NCBI GenBank assembly: GCA_947034885.2
Contig: OX344754.2
Coordinates: 3,658,001 to 3,722,000 of the forward strand
Origin: Thuidium tamariscinum
Lineage: Eukaryota; Streptophyta; Bryopsida; Hypnales; Thuidiaceae
DNA length: 64,000 bases
Direction of reading: 5' to 3'
Each line of letters starts with the position of its first letter. The stretch's first letter is position 1. The notes under the pieces are model-generated. The model searched no databases. It was not told where the DNA came from and was given only the letters and a program-made list of their open reading frames with translations. The translations under genes were made by a program, and so were the position numbers. Shown here piece by piece: positions 42,612-56,058 of the stretch.

Positions 42612-43163
42612 TTAAGGCATTGGTAGCACCAAAAAACGCCAATATAAGCAATTCAATATAGTTGGAGGTACCTTTTCCAAAAAATAATATTCTTGTAGTA
42701 TTAGTGAGTGGAAATTGTGAATATTAGAAAAAAATAAGATTTTTTGGATGTTATATGGAATTTCTATGATTTTTCAAAGTACCAATTGCTTGAACCACTA
42801 AAAATGTTAGGTAGGTACATCCAACTCTAAACTTTGCAAAAATCTATTTTCAACAAATCATACTTGAGTATGTATCCTTCATATGTGTCAACAAATCAAT
42901 GTTAATCCCTATAGTCCCAAGGCCATTTTCCTATCAAAAACAATTCAAAATTGCCCTTTTTGTTGTATTCAAGAAATGACATGGTAATTAAAGAAACATC
43001 TATTAAGAATAGATAGAGAAATTTAAAATTTTTTAAAGTAGCCACAACCAAAACAAGAAGAGAAGTGAATGAAAACCAAAAAATTAATAGCCTTAAGTGC
43101 CTTAATCCTAAAACGTAACTCTCACCTTACTAAAATCATACAACAATCAAAAGTGAAGTATTT

Positions 43164-43458
43164 TTTGGGGATGCGACTCTTTACCATAGATGGAATGCAT
43201 GGCTGAAGACCTCGAGATGCCTAGAAATTCCTCCGCAAATTTGACAATGCTTTGCTTCGTACTCCATTCTTTGGTAATAGACATGTAATAGGACTATCAA
43301 TTGGAATCCTATGAGACCTATATGTGGGTTCCTTGTATAAAATTGTGATTGTTTGAGTTGTTTGGTTTCAATTTGTTATTCTTTTCTAAGGCTATGCCCT
43401 TGGCTTTCCGCCATTTGTTCTTGATCTTTTTGGAATAAACTTCGGGTTTCAAAAAAAA
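43164..43458 (+). mobile_element. Poly(A) retroposon, probably a 5'-truncated LINE
   Basis: About 295 bp flanked by the 10-bp direct repeat TGAAGTATTT (43154-43163 and 43459-43468) and ending in AATAAACTTCGGGTTTC plus A8. Target duplication, a poly(A) tail and an AATAAA-type end fit a truncated L1-type insertion. No reverse-transcriptase motif remains. Confidence 0.75.
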
Positions 43459-43747
43459 TGAAGTATTTCAACAATCTATTGTTGAATGTGATTTTTACAT
43501 GTGGTATTTAATACGCATTGCTATAATCTCAATAGTTTGACTTTGATAAATTAGCATTATATATACTTTTAGAAGAAATCAATGCAGTCCAATCATTCAA
43601 TGTATTTATCCATTTTTACTATATTTATTCATCTGGATTCTATAGTCTACTATAATAAAATAATAAAATATTAGGTAAAATTCTAAATCTATTATTGTCT
43701 TATAAGCCAAATCATTTTTTGACAACAAACCACAAAACCAAGTTTAT

Positions 43748-44110
43748 CCCCTAAAGGACAAAATTGCCTTTTTTTGGCATCATAGCAATTTTGGGCAGCT
43801 CACTACAGATGGAGTTTTTTTTCTTTGAAATTTTGATACAACGTGTGCCCAAGGAATAGCTTTAAGGCCCAATAATTTTCATAGCTTTTGACCTCATGGT
43901 TAAAAAGTTAACACATGACAAGTGATTTTCTCTATTCGGTGGGTAGTCCAGGCAGTCCAAAAAACTTCTTTAAAAATCACTTTTTTTGAAATTTGAAATT
44001 TGAAACGAATTCTTTGAACTTTAATATACGTGTGAAGCTTTGAATTATTCCATTTGGACTTATGAAGTGAAAGTTATGAGGATTTTAAGTTTGTGGGTAG
44101 GTATGGAGTT
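43748..44110. mobile_element. P1 left-end fragment (copy c)
   Basis: It starts CCCCTAAAGGACAAAATTGCC after TTAT and follows P1a/P1b (GGCAGCTCACTACAGATGGA, CCCAAGGAATAGCTTTAAGG) before similarity fades. The right end is absent. Confidence 0.6.
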
Positions 44111-45465
44111 TCAAAACTTAGATTGTTGTGCATTAAAATTGAAGAAAGTTTCAATTTAATAGAATTTAAATTATAACAATTTGCCAAACATGCAAATGAT
44201 GTTGGTTTGCACAATATTTGAATTTGGCTTTTGGAATTGAGAGAATGGGATTGCTCTATCTATTGAAGAGAGAGTAAGCTTGCAACATGCACCATTGTGA
44301 CTACTTAGGCAATGACTGCCTCTTTTGAGCTCATTGTCATTGTAACAAACTGTATCACAATGAGCACAAAAACTTTTAAAAAATTTAAAATTTAAAATTT
44401 AGCAACTCCCCCTCCCAATCTAATTTAATGATTTAAACATTAAATTTTAAATATTAAACTTTTTAAATTTTTGTAACCCCCCTCCCCTCCCAATTTGATG
44501 TAAATATTAAATATTAAATTAAAAAAAATTCTTTAACTTGTAAATCCCCCCTCTCCCCACCCCCTCTTATAATTCTCAAAGGGTGGGATAGGAGACAAAG
44601 GATATGGGATAAATGATATCCCATATACCATATTCGTATACAATATCAATGTCTGATTTTAAGTATTGGTACATGTATTCAATACCAGTACCAATATTAT
44701 GTATCCATATTTGTATTCAATATTGGTATTCCATATCCATATTTGGTATTTGTATCCAGTATATGTACAGTAGCTGACGGTTATTGATTTTTCTTGGAGG
44801 GGGGTGGGATTTTTTTAAATTCAAATCCAACGACTATTAATTTTTCTGACGAGGGGGGTAGAAAATTAATCAAATAGCAGTGACTACCACTTTTCGTTAC
44901 ATTGTTGCCCTTACATCTTAAAGGCATTGCATTTGAAATATTTGATGAATTGGACAATGGATTCAATTTGTATTTTACAATCATGTAATGTGTTTATAGG
45001 TTTTGTTTTGTTTTGTACAAAAACTAAAATTAATTATTCACATAATTGATCCAACAAATAAAATAAAAATATAATTGTTGATATCATCAACAAACAATCA
45101 ATTTAATGAAGATTAGAATGTAATTTTGGCAAATTGACAAAATTTTGGTGATATTGACAATGATAATACAATTCTTTGAATATTTTTTTACACATATGTG
45201 TATCATGAATTCATGTCTTCATACAAAAGAATCACATCTAAAATGTATCATGTTGCTATAAAATATAAATTGAATGCATTGTCCTATTTAACAAATAATT
45301 CAAATGCTAGGGTGTTAAGATAGAACAATGGTCCATGTTACAACCATAGTCTCTATAAAATGGCTCATGAAACCCCATGCTCTTACCCACCGCCCCACCC
45401 CCAAAATCTCATATATTGTGAAAACCAACATCTTTTATATATTTCTCAAATTGTTGATATTTTAA
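44111..45465. other. AT-rich spacer with C-rich low-complexity tracts
   Basis: Several CCCCTCCC-type tracts (44400-44570) and repeated GGTAT/CCATAT words (44620-44780). No gene recognised. Confidence 0.4.
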
Positions 45466-46675
45466 CCCCTAAATTCCTATTGTCCCATTAGGAGACAAAA
45501 TGGATTTCAAGTAGGCTTCTACTATCTCAATATTTGTTGTGATATTTTGAGTTTTTTTACAAACGTAGAAAAAAACATCATCTTTCTTAAATTATAATTT
45601 ATACTTCAATTGGTGCTCAAGAGCAAAAGTTATAGCACAAAAAGTCCAAATTTTAGTTTGGTGGGTAGAATATTATTCTCAAAAAACTTAAAATAAAAAC
45701 ATTTTAATTTATTTTGAGTAGATTATATTTTTATCTACATAAAAAGCTTTGATTCATTCCATTTAAATTGGTTATGCAAAAGTTATGGACAAATGAGCAA
45801 TTAAAGCATCTTTTTGAAAAAATAACTCATAGGATTCAATTCTAGTCTTGCTTTTTCCAATTGAAAACAAAATTCAAATAGTTAAAATTTCTTATTAGAA
45901 CAATCTTTCCATTCATATTATTTTGTTTCAATTCCATCTTAGAGATATTAATGGTTTGGTTTTCCCTTCAATCTTGAATTTGATTCTACTTAACAATTTT
46001 TTGATGAATGAAAAGCAAGTGATTATTTTCGTAATAAAAATTTCCCTAGATTTTCAACTCAATTTTTCATCATATAAAATAAGAAACTCAAAATTAATAG
46101 TGAAAAAAAATTTAAGTTTAGAAGGTTCTAAGTCTAAAATGTAATTGAATAAAGAGGAAAAAAACTTGTTTCATGAACTTTACATGCACCAAATATCTTG
46201 CAATCTATAGGCTCAAAGTTTTTGAAATTTCTTTATTACATGTTTACCATAATATGTTTTTTGAGACCTTAGATGATTGTTTTGAGGTTATTAGTTACCT
46301 AAACTTGTTCCTTATGTTGTAAACTAGCTACTATTGGTTAAGATATTCAAATTTTGAGAAATAAAAAAAGATTTAAAATTTGAAAATATTGAAAATCTAA
46401 TTTTTTCAAAGAAATTACAAAAAATGATTATTATTTAATATTATCTAAAATGGTAATTTCTCAACTACATCAAATTGCTTACATGATAAAGTACCCAAAG
46501 TTCCCACATATAAAAAACTTGCAATTTTCCAAATGCCCTATAAAACATCTAATGAATATACTAATGCAAAATCTTCCATTGCAATATGCAAAAGTTACAT
46601 TAAATTTATTTTTTTGCCTTTTGATATAGAAATGGTAATTTTGAATTTTTTTTGATTGAAACAAGGCCTTGGAAC
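45466..46675. mobile_element. Candidate TTAA-type element, family P4
   Basis: The left end is TTAA-CCCCTAAATTCC. The right end, read on the minus strand, is TTTA-CTCCTAAAGTTCC, so the termini are matched but the right TTAA is degenerate. Interior words (CTACATAAAAAGCTTTGATTCATTCCATTT) recur in reverse orientation near 59560-59600, next to another TTAA terminus at 59871. MITE F8 sits inside. Confidence 0.45.
46248..46554 (-). mobile_element. MITE family F, copy 8 (diverged)
   Basis: 307 bp, left CATAATATGTTTTTTGAGACC, right TATAAAACATCTAATG. Interior GATGATTGTTTTGAGGTTA and the CCCAAAGTTCCCACAT region fit the reverse orientation of the family. Confidence 0.55.
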
Positions 46676-46850
46676 TTTAGGAGTAAAGTATCATAAATTA
46701 GAAACTTACTTCTATTTTGCATACAAAAATCTAGAGTGATGTATACCAACATTCAAAGGCACAAATAGTTGTTTTTTAGTTCTAAGAAAAATTTGATAAA
46801 AGATAAAGTATGTCCAATTTATAATGAACAAAACCAAGTTTTAGACATAG

Positions 46851-46949
46851 CACTAGAAGAAAAGCCTCAAAATCTGTGTTTGTTTCAACATAACTCACTT
46901 GACACGTTATGTTGAAACAAACGCAGATTTTGAGGCTTTTCTTCTAGTG
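46851..46949. mobile_element. CACTA-type MITE, near-perfect hairpin
   Basis: 99 bp. Arms of about 43 bp starting CACTAGAAGAAAAGCCTC differ at a single position (TGTG/TGCG). A perfect 3-bp TAG duplication flanks the element (46848-46850, 46950-46952). The arm identity suggests a recent insertion. Confidence 0.85.
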
Positions 46950-46952
46950 TAG

Positions 46953-49900
46953 TATACTTTGAAATTAATTTTCTTTCAATTCACAACTAATTTTTTCTTC
47001 ATACTTCCATGGTAGCATGTAATATGTTGTGCACTACAACTTGAGTATATATACATTTGGACTTTGTCCATTGATGCTTGTAGTTATAGTATGGTTGATT
47101 GAATGAAAACATTTGAGATTTATACTTAACCTTTAGTTAATCACTATATCCACCTTTTTTTCCCACAAATATCAAAGACAAATTAGCGATTACAAATTGT
47201 ATAAAATAAATGTTAAACAATGATATGACAATAACAATAATAATAATAGATTTTCAAACCTCAATATCTATGTTAAAATTATAAACTTCACAATTGAATA
47301 TGAAATATTTTTAAGAATTCTAAAATAGTATGAATTTTTCAAAATACTATTTTTTTAATTCTATGAATTTGTATTAGAAGTATTAAAATTACCTCAATGA
47401 TTCTCAATCACATATGTAAATTTAGTGTACATAATGCACTTTGAAAGCACTCTTTCAGTGTAAGTATCTTAATTTAGAGTACTTGAATTTCTTTTTAAAT
47501 GGAAGAGAAGGAGGCAAGTAGCCAAGATTGACCCTCTTCCCTAAAAAATTGCCTTGCATAATAAGTTCATTAAGCATTACAGTGGACATTTTTCAAGTTT
47601 ATCAAATCATTGCCTTTCATGCATCACAAAACAAAAAATTGTATAATGTAGCATGCAAGGGCCTTACTTTGATTTATAGAATTTAAGTCAAATTGTACAT
47701 TATATTTGGACAATCATTGCAGCTTGTTATAGAAACAATTAAATTTTATGTTCATTTTGAATTTGTTGTTTAATGTTTTGAGAAAAAAATAAAAAATAGA
47801 TGTAATTTTCTATTTAAAAAATTTATACCATTGATATTAACAACAATCAATATTTATTTGAAATAGTAGAATCTTAGTGATTCTCTTCAATTAATTGTAA
47901 TCTTTTTCTTAAAAAAAATAAAAAATGAAAATGTATAGAGCTTTTTATGAAAAGAAACATTCATGTGCTTTTAACTTATTTTCTATACGTTCAATTTTTT
48001 CCCTAATGTTACCCAGCATTAGCATATTTTTATACTTTTATTGAAAAATGAAACCTCATCTTTGGAATGGGCTAAAAAAACTTGGTTTTGAAATTCAAGC
48101 TTTATAATCTTGTATTCAATGAGTGCTTTCTATCCAAAATATATGAAAGATGAACCAAACAATAAGTTAATTTTTAGAATTAGACTTACAATAAATTAGA
48201 AAAAGATTCTAGATTCTTTTGAGGATTAGGCAACTTGGAATTGTTTTAAACTTGAAACAACCAATGAACTATAGAGATTAATATCACTAATTCAATATAT
48301 ACACAAAATTACCAAATGTAATCTACACGTTTTCAACAAGAAAAAAATGGTTAAATTTACAATAAAGAAATAAAAAATGAAAGCAAACAAGTAATTTATA
48401 TTATTATTACCTCATTGTTACTTTGCTAAAATAATAGTTGCAACTTTTGACCACCAATGCCTTCCTTGACTAATCTCAAAAAAATAATAATTCTAAAAGT
48501 CTTCACTAACATTTTATGAAAATTATTTTTTGAAGTCTCTTTGTGAAGATAAAATACAAAATGTGAAGAAATAATCCCGTTTTTAGCAATTGTTGAAGTC
48601 TTTTTTTTTAACTTTAGTTAAAACATAATAAAATCCCTATTAGTTGAGTTTGAACATTCTTCCATCAATCAATCATATACACACTTGTACCTTTAGATTC
48701 AATCCTGTCTTTGGTCACATTATATTGAATAAGAACAATTCTCACAATCATATTGTTTTTTGAATAGTCAAATCAAAGAGACTCTTGTGAATTATAAAAA
48801 GAATAAATCCAATTTTAGCTTCTTTGAGATCTATACTTGCAATTCCTAAAACAAATTCACAAGTATTAAGAACATGAATTGTGAATCTTATCGAAACAAA
48901 TCTTGTTAACTTTTAATCTTTAAAGACATTCTTTTGTCCTAAACTAGAGCATTTTGGTGTTAGCAAAATAACTTTGAGTTGTCTTATTTGATTTTATAAC
49001 TAGCCTATATGTAATCTCTTTCTAACTTTGGCAATGTTATCCTCTAAGTTGCAAAATTAGGTTGCACCTACATTTCCAACTTCCTATCTTCATTTGGTGA
49101 AAATGAATATGTATTGTAGAGTTTCTTGCGTTGCATTTTCACTTAATAAGATACAACCATTCAAAAACTTAGAAACTCCCATTTAAAGCTCAAAAAGAAT
49201 ATAAATGATTACTTGAATTGAGATGCTTAACAGAATTTGAAGATATTATGACAATATAAAAAAGTAGATAATTGAAATTTTCGTAGTCAATACTTATTTC
49301 CTAAAGAATTTTAAAGTCAAGGCATCACTTGATTAATTAATTAAGTACATATTTAATTATATTTTTAATCTACTACAAAGCATTTGAAATTTGTCATGTT
49401 TTTTTTCAACTACCTAAATAAAAAATTTCAATTTAATTACCTAATTATTTGGTAGTTGAATGTCAAAGCTATTAGTAAGGTAAAGTATGAATTTTTTTAA
49501 GCCTTCAATTACAATAGGGGCTATTTCACAAGTTTTTTGAAAATTTAAAGAATTTTTAGAGAGAATAAATCCATACCCCGACAAGATTACAAAACTTAAG
49601 AACTTAGGAAATCAAATTTAACCAATCTCTCTTCACCAATGAGACATGTCTTTAAGATATCCTAATATTGCATATGAGATGTCATGTGGCTATATTTTAT
49701 ACTTTTGGAGATTATAATTTGTAGACATGGGATAACAAATAAACCTTTAAAATGAATAGCAAGGATATATTATCTCTATAACAATAATGCTAGTATGGTA
49801 GAGGTACCTATAACCAATCAAATAAGCACATTTAGACATGATCTAAGGTAGTGCAAGGCAAGAAAAATATTTTTAGAGGTGCATTGACATAAATGATGGG

Positions 49901-50873
49901 AATTGCAAAAAAATTGATAACTTTATCATTTTGACTTGAAATTATTATGAATTTTGAAAGGTCAAAGTTGGGCTTGATCCATAACCAGCATCTAAAATCA
50001 TCCAATTCTAACCATTTAGGGAGTACTTTCCCACTTATTGCATCCTACTTTCATGCTCACTTATGTGTCATTAACTTATTGGTCCAACCTTGAAAAAATA
50101 CAAAGACATACATTCCAAAAAGAAAATGGAAATCCATTCCAGTCTTAATTGGAAATAGGGTACCCTAGTAATTGTTGATGGGAAGTTGGTTAGTAATAGC
50201 TAGATACCCCTACCATATATGAGCAACTTTTTTACAATTTAAAGTAGAAACACCAGTTACTCATTAAATAAGTTCATTTTGAGCAGATGGTGAGGAATAA
50301 GAACTGGTGGAAATTTTCGTCAAGTAGGGAGATGGAAAATATGGAGATTCAAATTTTTTTACAATTGTATTACAAAAATTGAAATTGCTTTGAATTTTTA
50401 GAGTCAGAAAGTGCATTCTACCAAAGACCAATGTTTGGAGTCTTCTAATTCCAATCAATTTAGAACTAATTTCCCATTTATTTTTTTCAAACATGTGTCA
50501 TAACTTTATTAGTTCCAACCAACAAAAAAACAATCCAAGCTTGATTTTCATCCAAAGGTTGGAAATATCACATCCTACAAGTTGATTTTTGGGCATGTTT
50601 AGTTACTGGTGCTTCTACCTTAGATCCCTCAAAATAGGTGTATAGTCTTTTAGGCTCATGTGTCTATGATTTTAAGCTCACATAATAGCAATCCTATTAG
50701 GTATAAAGGATATTTTTGTTCCTTGATGGATTTTTGGAGATTATTAGTATGTCCTTCTTTTGAGTGAATGAATTCTCAATTGGTCAAAGGATTAAATGAC
50801 TTTATATGATTTATATTTAAATTTAATGCAAATCCTAGAAGTCATAAAAATATCCCAAACTTTCATCACCAAA
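46953..50873. other. Long AT-rich stretch, nothing recognised
   Basis: Frames are short on both strands. I found no RNA gene, protein motif or paired repeat ends in this 3.9 kb. Confidence 0.5.
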
Positions 50874-51089
50874 CACTATAAGAAACCCATGTTTTAGGTG
50901 ATGAGTCCAAATTTTTAGAGATGGATTTAAGTGGACATCAAATATAACAACCTGTGTTTTCATGTCAACAAAAACATCCTACATAACATCAATGTTGACA
51001 TGAAAACACAGGTTGTTACATTTGATGTCCACTAAAATTCATCTCTAAAAATTTGGACTTGTCACCTAAAACATAGGTTTCTTATAGTG
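50874..51089. mobile_element. CACTA-type MITE with ~98-bp arms
   Basis: 216 bp, starting CACTATAAGAAACCCATG and ending in its complement TAGGTTTCTTATAGTG. Arms pair over nearly the whole length with a handful of mismatches (AACAACCTGTGTTTTCATGTC in both). Flanks AAA/TAA give no clean duplication. Confidence 0.8.
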
Positions 51090-53170
51090 TAACAATGCTA
51101 GTGACTATGTGAACATGAAAATGCAAGCATGTGAACCTTGAGCATGTAAACCGTTGAATATAAAATATGTATCTATAACATAGTTACACTATAATCACCG
51201 AAATTTTTTATCGTATAAATATCTATAAATACAAGTATATAGTTTTCTAGATATATAGGTACACCCTCCTAGGCTTAGACAATAAAAACCTTCTTTTCAT
51301 CACATTTGATATTTTAGCATACTTCATATGAATGGCCTCCAAATTGAAAGTGGACAAATAACCTTACATTTCTTCATTAATCACCCCTACATCATTCTTC
51401 ATCATTTTAATGATAAAGATATGTATAATTGCTTTTGCTAAACATCCCAAAGCATTACCCTTATTAATTGGGATCATTATATTTTGTCAAAAACTCTTAC
51501 ATGATATCACTACATTTATAAAATGTACAAAGGAATTTGCATAATCTAAAGCAAATTAAAGTAAACCAAAATATACTATCTCTCCTATCCCTCTATAAGA
51601 TACAAACACTTGCTCTTGCACTCTCCACCATGTTTGAAAAAAATTCAAAGCCATTGATCTTAATTCACCTCCCCCCATCTCCTATGCCATTGATTTCCAA
51701 TTGAAAAACTAAACAATTGCCACTAATTGCCTTCATGAGATACAATTTTGACCATTGGTTTGGTACTTCAAGATACAAGATGTAAATATAGAGGATACAA
51801 ATTTAGAATACATATAAAAATATATGGAATATATGTATTCATATAAAATATAAATATCAATTATTCAAATTTATACAAAATTCATGTGGTAATTGTATGT
51901 ACATCCCTTATTGTTTGCAATTTGAACAATTTTCATGAAATTGCAAATATGTGATAGACTAGATATTTCTAAAGCATATATTTAATTTTCTCAATCAATG
52001 GCAAAATGATATGTGCACCCCTTTTAGATTTTTTGGAAAATTTTAACCACCAATGTTTGAATGACATGTGTACCCCAACAATTTTTCATATACTCTAGGA
52101 TTTTTGTCACTATTATTATCACTATTACTATCACCTCAAAAGAAGCAATACCAACCAACTATACAATGGAAATGGATAAATATGACAATTGATTTTATAA
52201 ATTAGGGTTTAAACTTCTAAATGAATATAGTAGGAAGAAGACTATAGATCTTGAGCTTTTGACGCAATATAAATTATGACTTGATAATAGTGAACCAAAT
52301 ATCCTAAACTTCATTTAAAAAATTTTGCTTCAATTTTTTTTCATTTTTATATATAGTAATTTAGATTCTTGCACAAGGCTCATCAAAACATCAAGTGATT
52401 GAGCTAGTTACATTGTTAAAACTAAACCAAATTATAGTTTCAACATTCGTGCATGCACTTCTTCTCTTTCACAATGAACTTTTGAAAACATTTATCATCT
52501 ATTCACTAGGTCCCCACTCTCTAAGAAACTAATGTTGCATTAGATCACTACACGACTTAGTAATCTATTTGGATTCCAACAAATCTTCTACAAAGGTGGA
52601 TATGACAAAAATACCCCCTACTTAAAGTTGTCATCACCAGTCTATGTACATCTCCTAAATCAATATATAAGTGTATTGAAGCAACAATTTTAGACCATCC
52701 ATCGAATGAAACTTTGACCCTCTATAACTTTTGCATCCAATATCCAAATGTTATGTTCTTTGGTGCGTTGAAACCTCCTCTCATTTGCCAACAAGAAAAT
52801 ACCAAAAGTTGACCAGTCCAATAATAATAGGTAGGTAGGCACAGTAGCAAAAGTGTCGGTTCTGGAGGTCCCACCTTAGGTAGAAGACCTTTCGTGTGAA
52901 TGCACCCCAAAATCCCCAATTCAAAACTCTAGGAATAGGGGCTTGCTGAGTTGCTGGGAAGCTGGGATGACTCTCAATGAAATACGGTATCCAAAGCCAT
53001 AAACCTTGAGCCGACTTTTGACATTTTAGTTAAAATTTGGTGCGGTTCCCAATTAATTAGAAACCGTGATTCATGGTAGTGATCAACCGATCATTCCTGG
53101 CAATAAGTTAAGATCAAAAATCAATCTGGAATCCAATGCTACTCTCCCGCTCATATTCGTATACAACTAA
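51090..53170. other. AT-rich spacer; dispersed repeat E copy 2 near its end
   Basis: Positions 52715-52885 resemble 34310-34505. The rest holds no recognised gene. After about 52900 composition shifts towards the GC-rich promoter region of the F-box gene. Confidence 0.45.
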
Positions 53171-54247
53171 AACCGTATGGTATCCGTATCCGTATCATAT
53201 CGTATGAACACCCGTCACAGTTCGGTCGCCACTCGCCGACCGGGGTACAGTACCGGGTCACCACCCGTGCGGCCGACCGGGCACGACCCCCACACCCGGC
53301 CCGGCCCGGCCCGTGCCGGCCTTGCCCAAAAGGGCGGGAATCGCCTTCCCGTCCAATTCAAATGCGTCTCCCGCCCCCGCGCTCGGAGACCGGGGGAGGC
53401 GTTTTCAGTTGGAACAATCTCTTCCTCTCGTACCAAGGAAGCTTTTCGCCAGGAATCGTCGTCTTCTCCGATTGCAAGGGGCTATTGCAGATTGGAACTG
53501 TCATCGTCTCCATTTGCAAGGAGTCATGGATTTCGTTCCTGAGCTGCGATGCTACAGCCTGTCCCTGAGAGGATGCTATTGTTAGCGCATCGAGCCAGAC
53601 TGCCGCTGCTTCCACTGCCGCCGCATTTTTTTTCAGATCTGGGGAAGCTGCGTTTGATACAGTGTTGTGTGGTTAGGTTGAGCTTCGAGCCAAGTTGCTG
53701 GCTGTGGTGGAAGCGGGCGGCATTGTCTCGGGGAATCTCGGGTGCTGCTTCATAGCTTGGACGGTACGCTTTCACAGCATGGTTTAGGGCTTTGCTTAGT
53801 CTCGTATTAGTAAGGCGGCGGAGAGATTTCTGTCATGGCTGCACTGCGGGAAGCGCAAGGACATAGCAAGGGACACGGGACGGTGCGGGTATTGTTAGGG
53901 TGAGGGAAAGGAAGGCAGCAGGGTTAGCGCGTGAGTTGGTGTTGGGGCTTCTGTGGTTTTGGAGTGCCGAATGTTAGTGCGGGAGCTGTGGTGTGGTATG
54001 GTTGGTGATGTAGCGGAGTGGAGAAGTTGTGGAGGAGAAGGGTGGCACGTGAGAGCGTCCTGTAAGAGTTTGGGGGCTCGACGACTGGATCCCAGTTTCG
54101 ACTTCTAGTGTCTGCCTTCTTTGGTTGGACGTTGGCGACCTACGCGTTTTCCTTCTGTTGAACGCCATTGCTACTTCTTAATAACGACCCCGGTGAGTGA
54201 TTCAATTGTTGTGGCTGTCTGCGCGGAGCCGTGACATATTAGATAAT
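53171..54247 (+). promoter_or_regulatory. GC-rich 5' region / leader of the F-box gene
   Basis: An abrupt change to GC-rich DNA (repeated CGGCCCGGCC words at 53297-53315) marks a promoter or CpG-dense 5' region. Frames on both strands are open only because of composition. A CCCCG-GTGAGTGA motif at 54188-54200 may be the donor of a 5'-UTR intron. Confidence 0.45.
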
Positions 54248-56058
54248 ATGAATATGATGGTTAGATTAAGAAGAAGAGAGGAATCATCCATGGTTGAATG
54301 CGGGCAACCAGATGCTGTATCGTATGTGAAGCGTCAGAGGTGTGACTCTCCTCGGAGTTGTGTGGGAATCTCTGTCGGCCTGGAAGATCGAGCTGGTTCC
54401 TCTGCATCTACGTCGTACCGGAGTATTCCCGAATTAACGCGAGGCTCGTCTCAAACATCATCTAGGTATTTCACTTACTGCACTGCTGGTTGTTCGTTTG
54501 TTTTTTTGACATAGCCTGCGACCTTCTGCCGCTGTCATCAAGGGTATTGGTCACATCTTATCTTTAAAGCATCCATTTGTTCTCTTTTAGGACGCAGAGC
54601 TTCTCTTATCATTTCGTCGATCTTGATCTAGTGTTTCGACAGTCCTAGTGTCTTGACCGATGCATTTTTTTTTTGGTACAGCGGACGAGTTCTGAGACCT
54701 GATGTGGCAACAGCAACTGAGATTAGAGTAAATTCTCTAAGTGAGCAGAGAATTCGAAGTCTAGAGCGGGGTGCGGAAAGTAAGACTCAGATGCCGAGAC
54801 GACGGAAATATCTTAGGCCAGGACATCTAGCGAAATTAGTGGATGAGAATAAAAAATCTTGTACTTCCAATGGAGCACTAGGAAAGAAGAAATTGGTTGA
54901 GAATATCAATTTCAGGAGACGACCTCTTGCAACTGAAGAGGAAAACCATTCTACTCCAAACATGCTATCACCTTCATCAATGTCTCCTGTCTCTACGATA
55001 CAGGTGTTTGGGCCTGCATATCCTCAGAGGAAAAAGTTAGTGGCGCCTAGAACCCCCCTTACCCCTGCTTCACACTTAACCGTGATGCAGACTCCTATGC
55101 GTCGGACGGAGTTTCCCTCCCAGTCTCAATCACCTTTGGAAGGTTTGCCCGTCGAGCTCCTGGTATAGTTCACATCCTAACTCGTACTGCATTGTCTTTT
55201 TTTCTGGCACCTTTTTTTGAAATGAGAACAATTAGGAAGGTTCTTCGGGAAACAGAACTGTTTTGCCTCTCCTCTTCTTTGCATTCTCAGTTCGTTCCTC
55301 GTATTGACAATGCATGCCCTATCATTACGCAGGTTCATATTGTCTGTAGACTACACCATGACCAGCTTAAACCTGTCTTCCACGTCTGCCGCTCCCTACA
55401 ACAAGCGGTAAGCATAACTTTGTTGCATCTTATTTTGCAGTTCTTGGTGCAGTCCTCGAATAAGAGTTTGTTGTTAGGAGGGTATAATTTGCATTTTTAG
55501 AGTTCGGTGACTGTCTGTTTGCATCACTGCATGGCTAATATGTTTGTTTATTATGTATGGTGCAGGTTAACATTGCTAGGCAAATGCACTTCAACTTCAC
55601 CACCCCTGATTACGAAAGGCAAAAAACTATTGGCTTGTACACACCTAAACGTCACCGAGATTTTTATTTGAGGTAATTCTTTCGGTCTGCCCTTGTCACT
55701 GAAATGTATCTCATGCTACATCCCTGTACGTGGCTTTGGATGCTAAGTAGCGGCGTGAGTCATGTCTTCTTAATCAGATTCCGGGAAATCTAACGTCGTT
55801 CTATTTGTCGATATGTGCAGTGTACGTGAAGCACCAGGAGGTCTACTGGATGTGCGACCACCAACTCCCCAGGCTCCGAGACATGGCCCGAAACCACCAC
55901 ATGCACGGATTCCATTAGCTGATATGAATTCTCTTGTGAACCCGTTGTTTCAAGGACCCAGGGATACACCTCACAGGCCTCCCGGTCTTCCTCGCCCAAC
56001 GTTCAAGGCGGTCGCTTCACATCGAGTTCTTTTCAATGAAGAAGAATTCCGTCAGTGA
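54248..56058 (+). CDS. FBS/SKIP27-like F-box protein, five exons
   Basis: F-box proteins of the FBS (F-BOX STRESS INDUCED) group are SCF ubiquitin-ligase adaptors that bind ASK/SKP1. Exons: 54248-54465, 54682-55162, 55333-55407, 55566-55672, 55821-56058; all GT-AG, phases close, 372 residues. The F-box lies at about residues 224-275: LEGLPVELLVHIVCRLHHDQ, then LKPVFHVCRSLQQAV and the group-specific ARQMHFNFTTP. The N-terminal half is basic (RRRKYLRPGHLAKLVDE, RKKLVAPRTPLTPA). The C-terminus is proline-rich, ending SHRVLFNEEEFRQ, which resembles the RVLF-E-DEL tail of FBS proteins. The start is the first in-frame ATG after the presumed leader; an ATG two codons on is an alternative. No damage is seen. 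Confidence 0.85.

Noticed and set aside
53177-53775. Overlapping frames of 60-120 codons on both strands in the GC-rich block
   Set aside because: High GC lowers stop frequency; no frame has protein-like motifs, and the block fits a promoter or leader.
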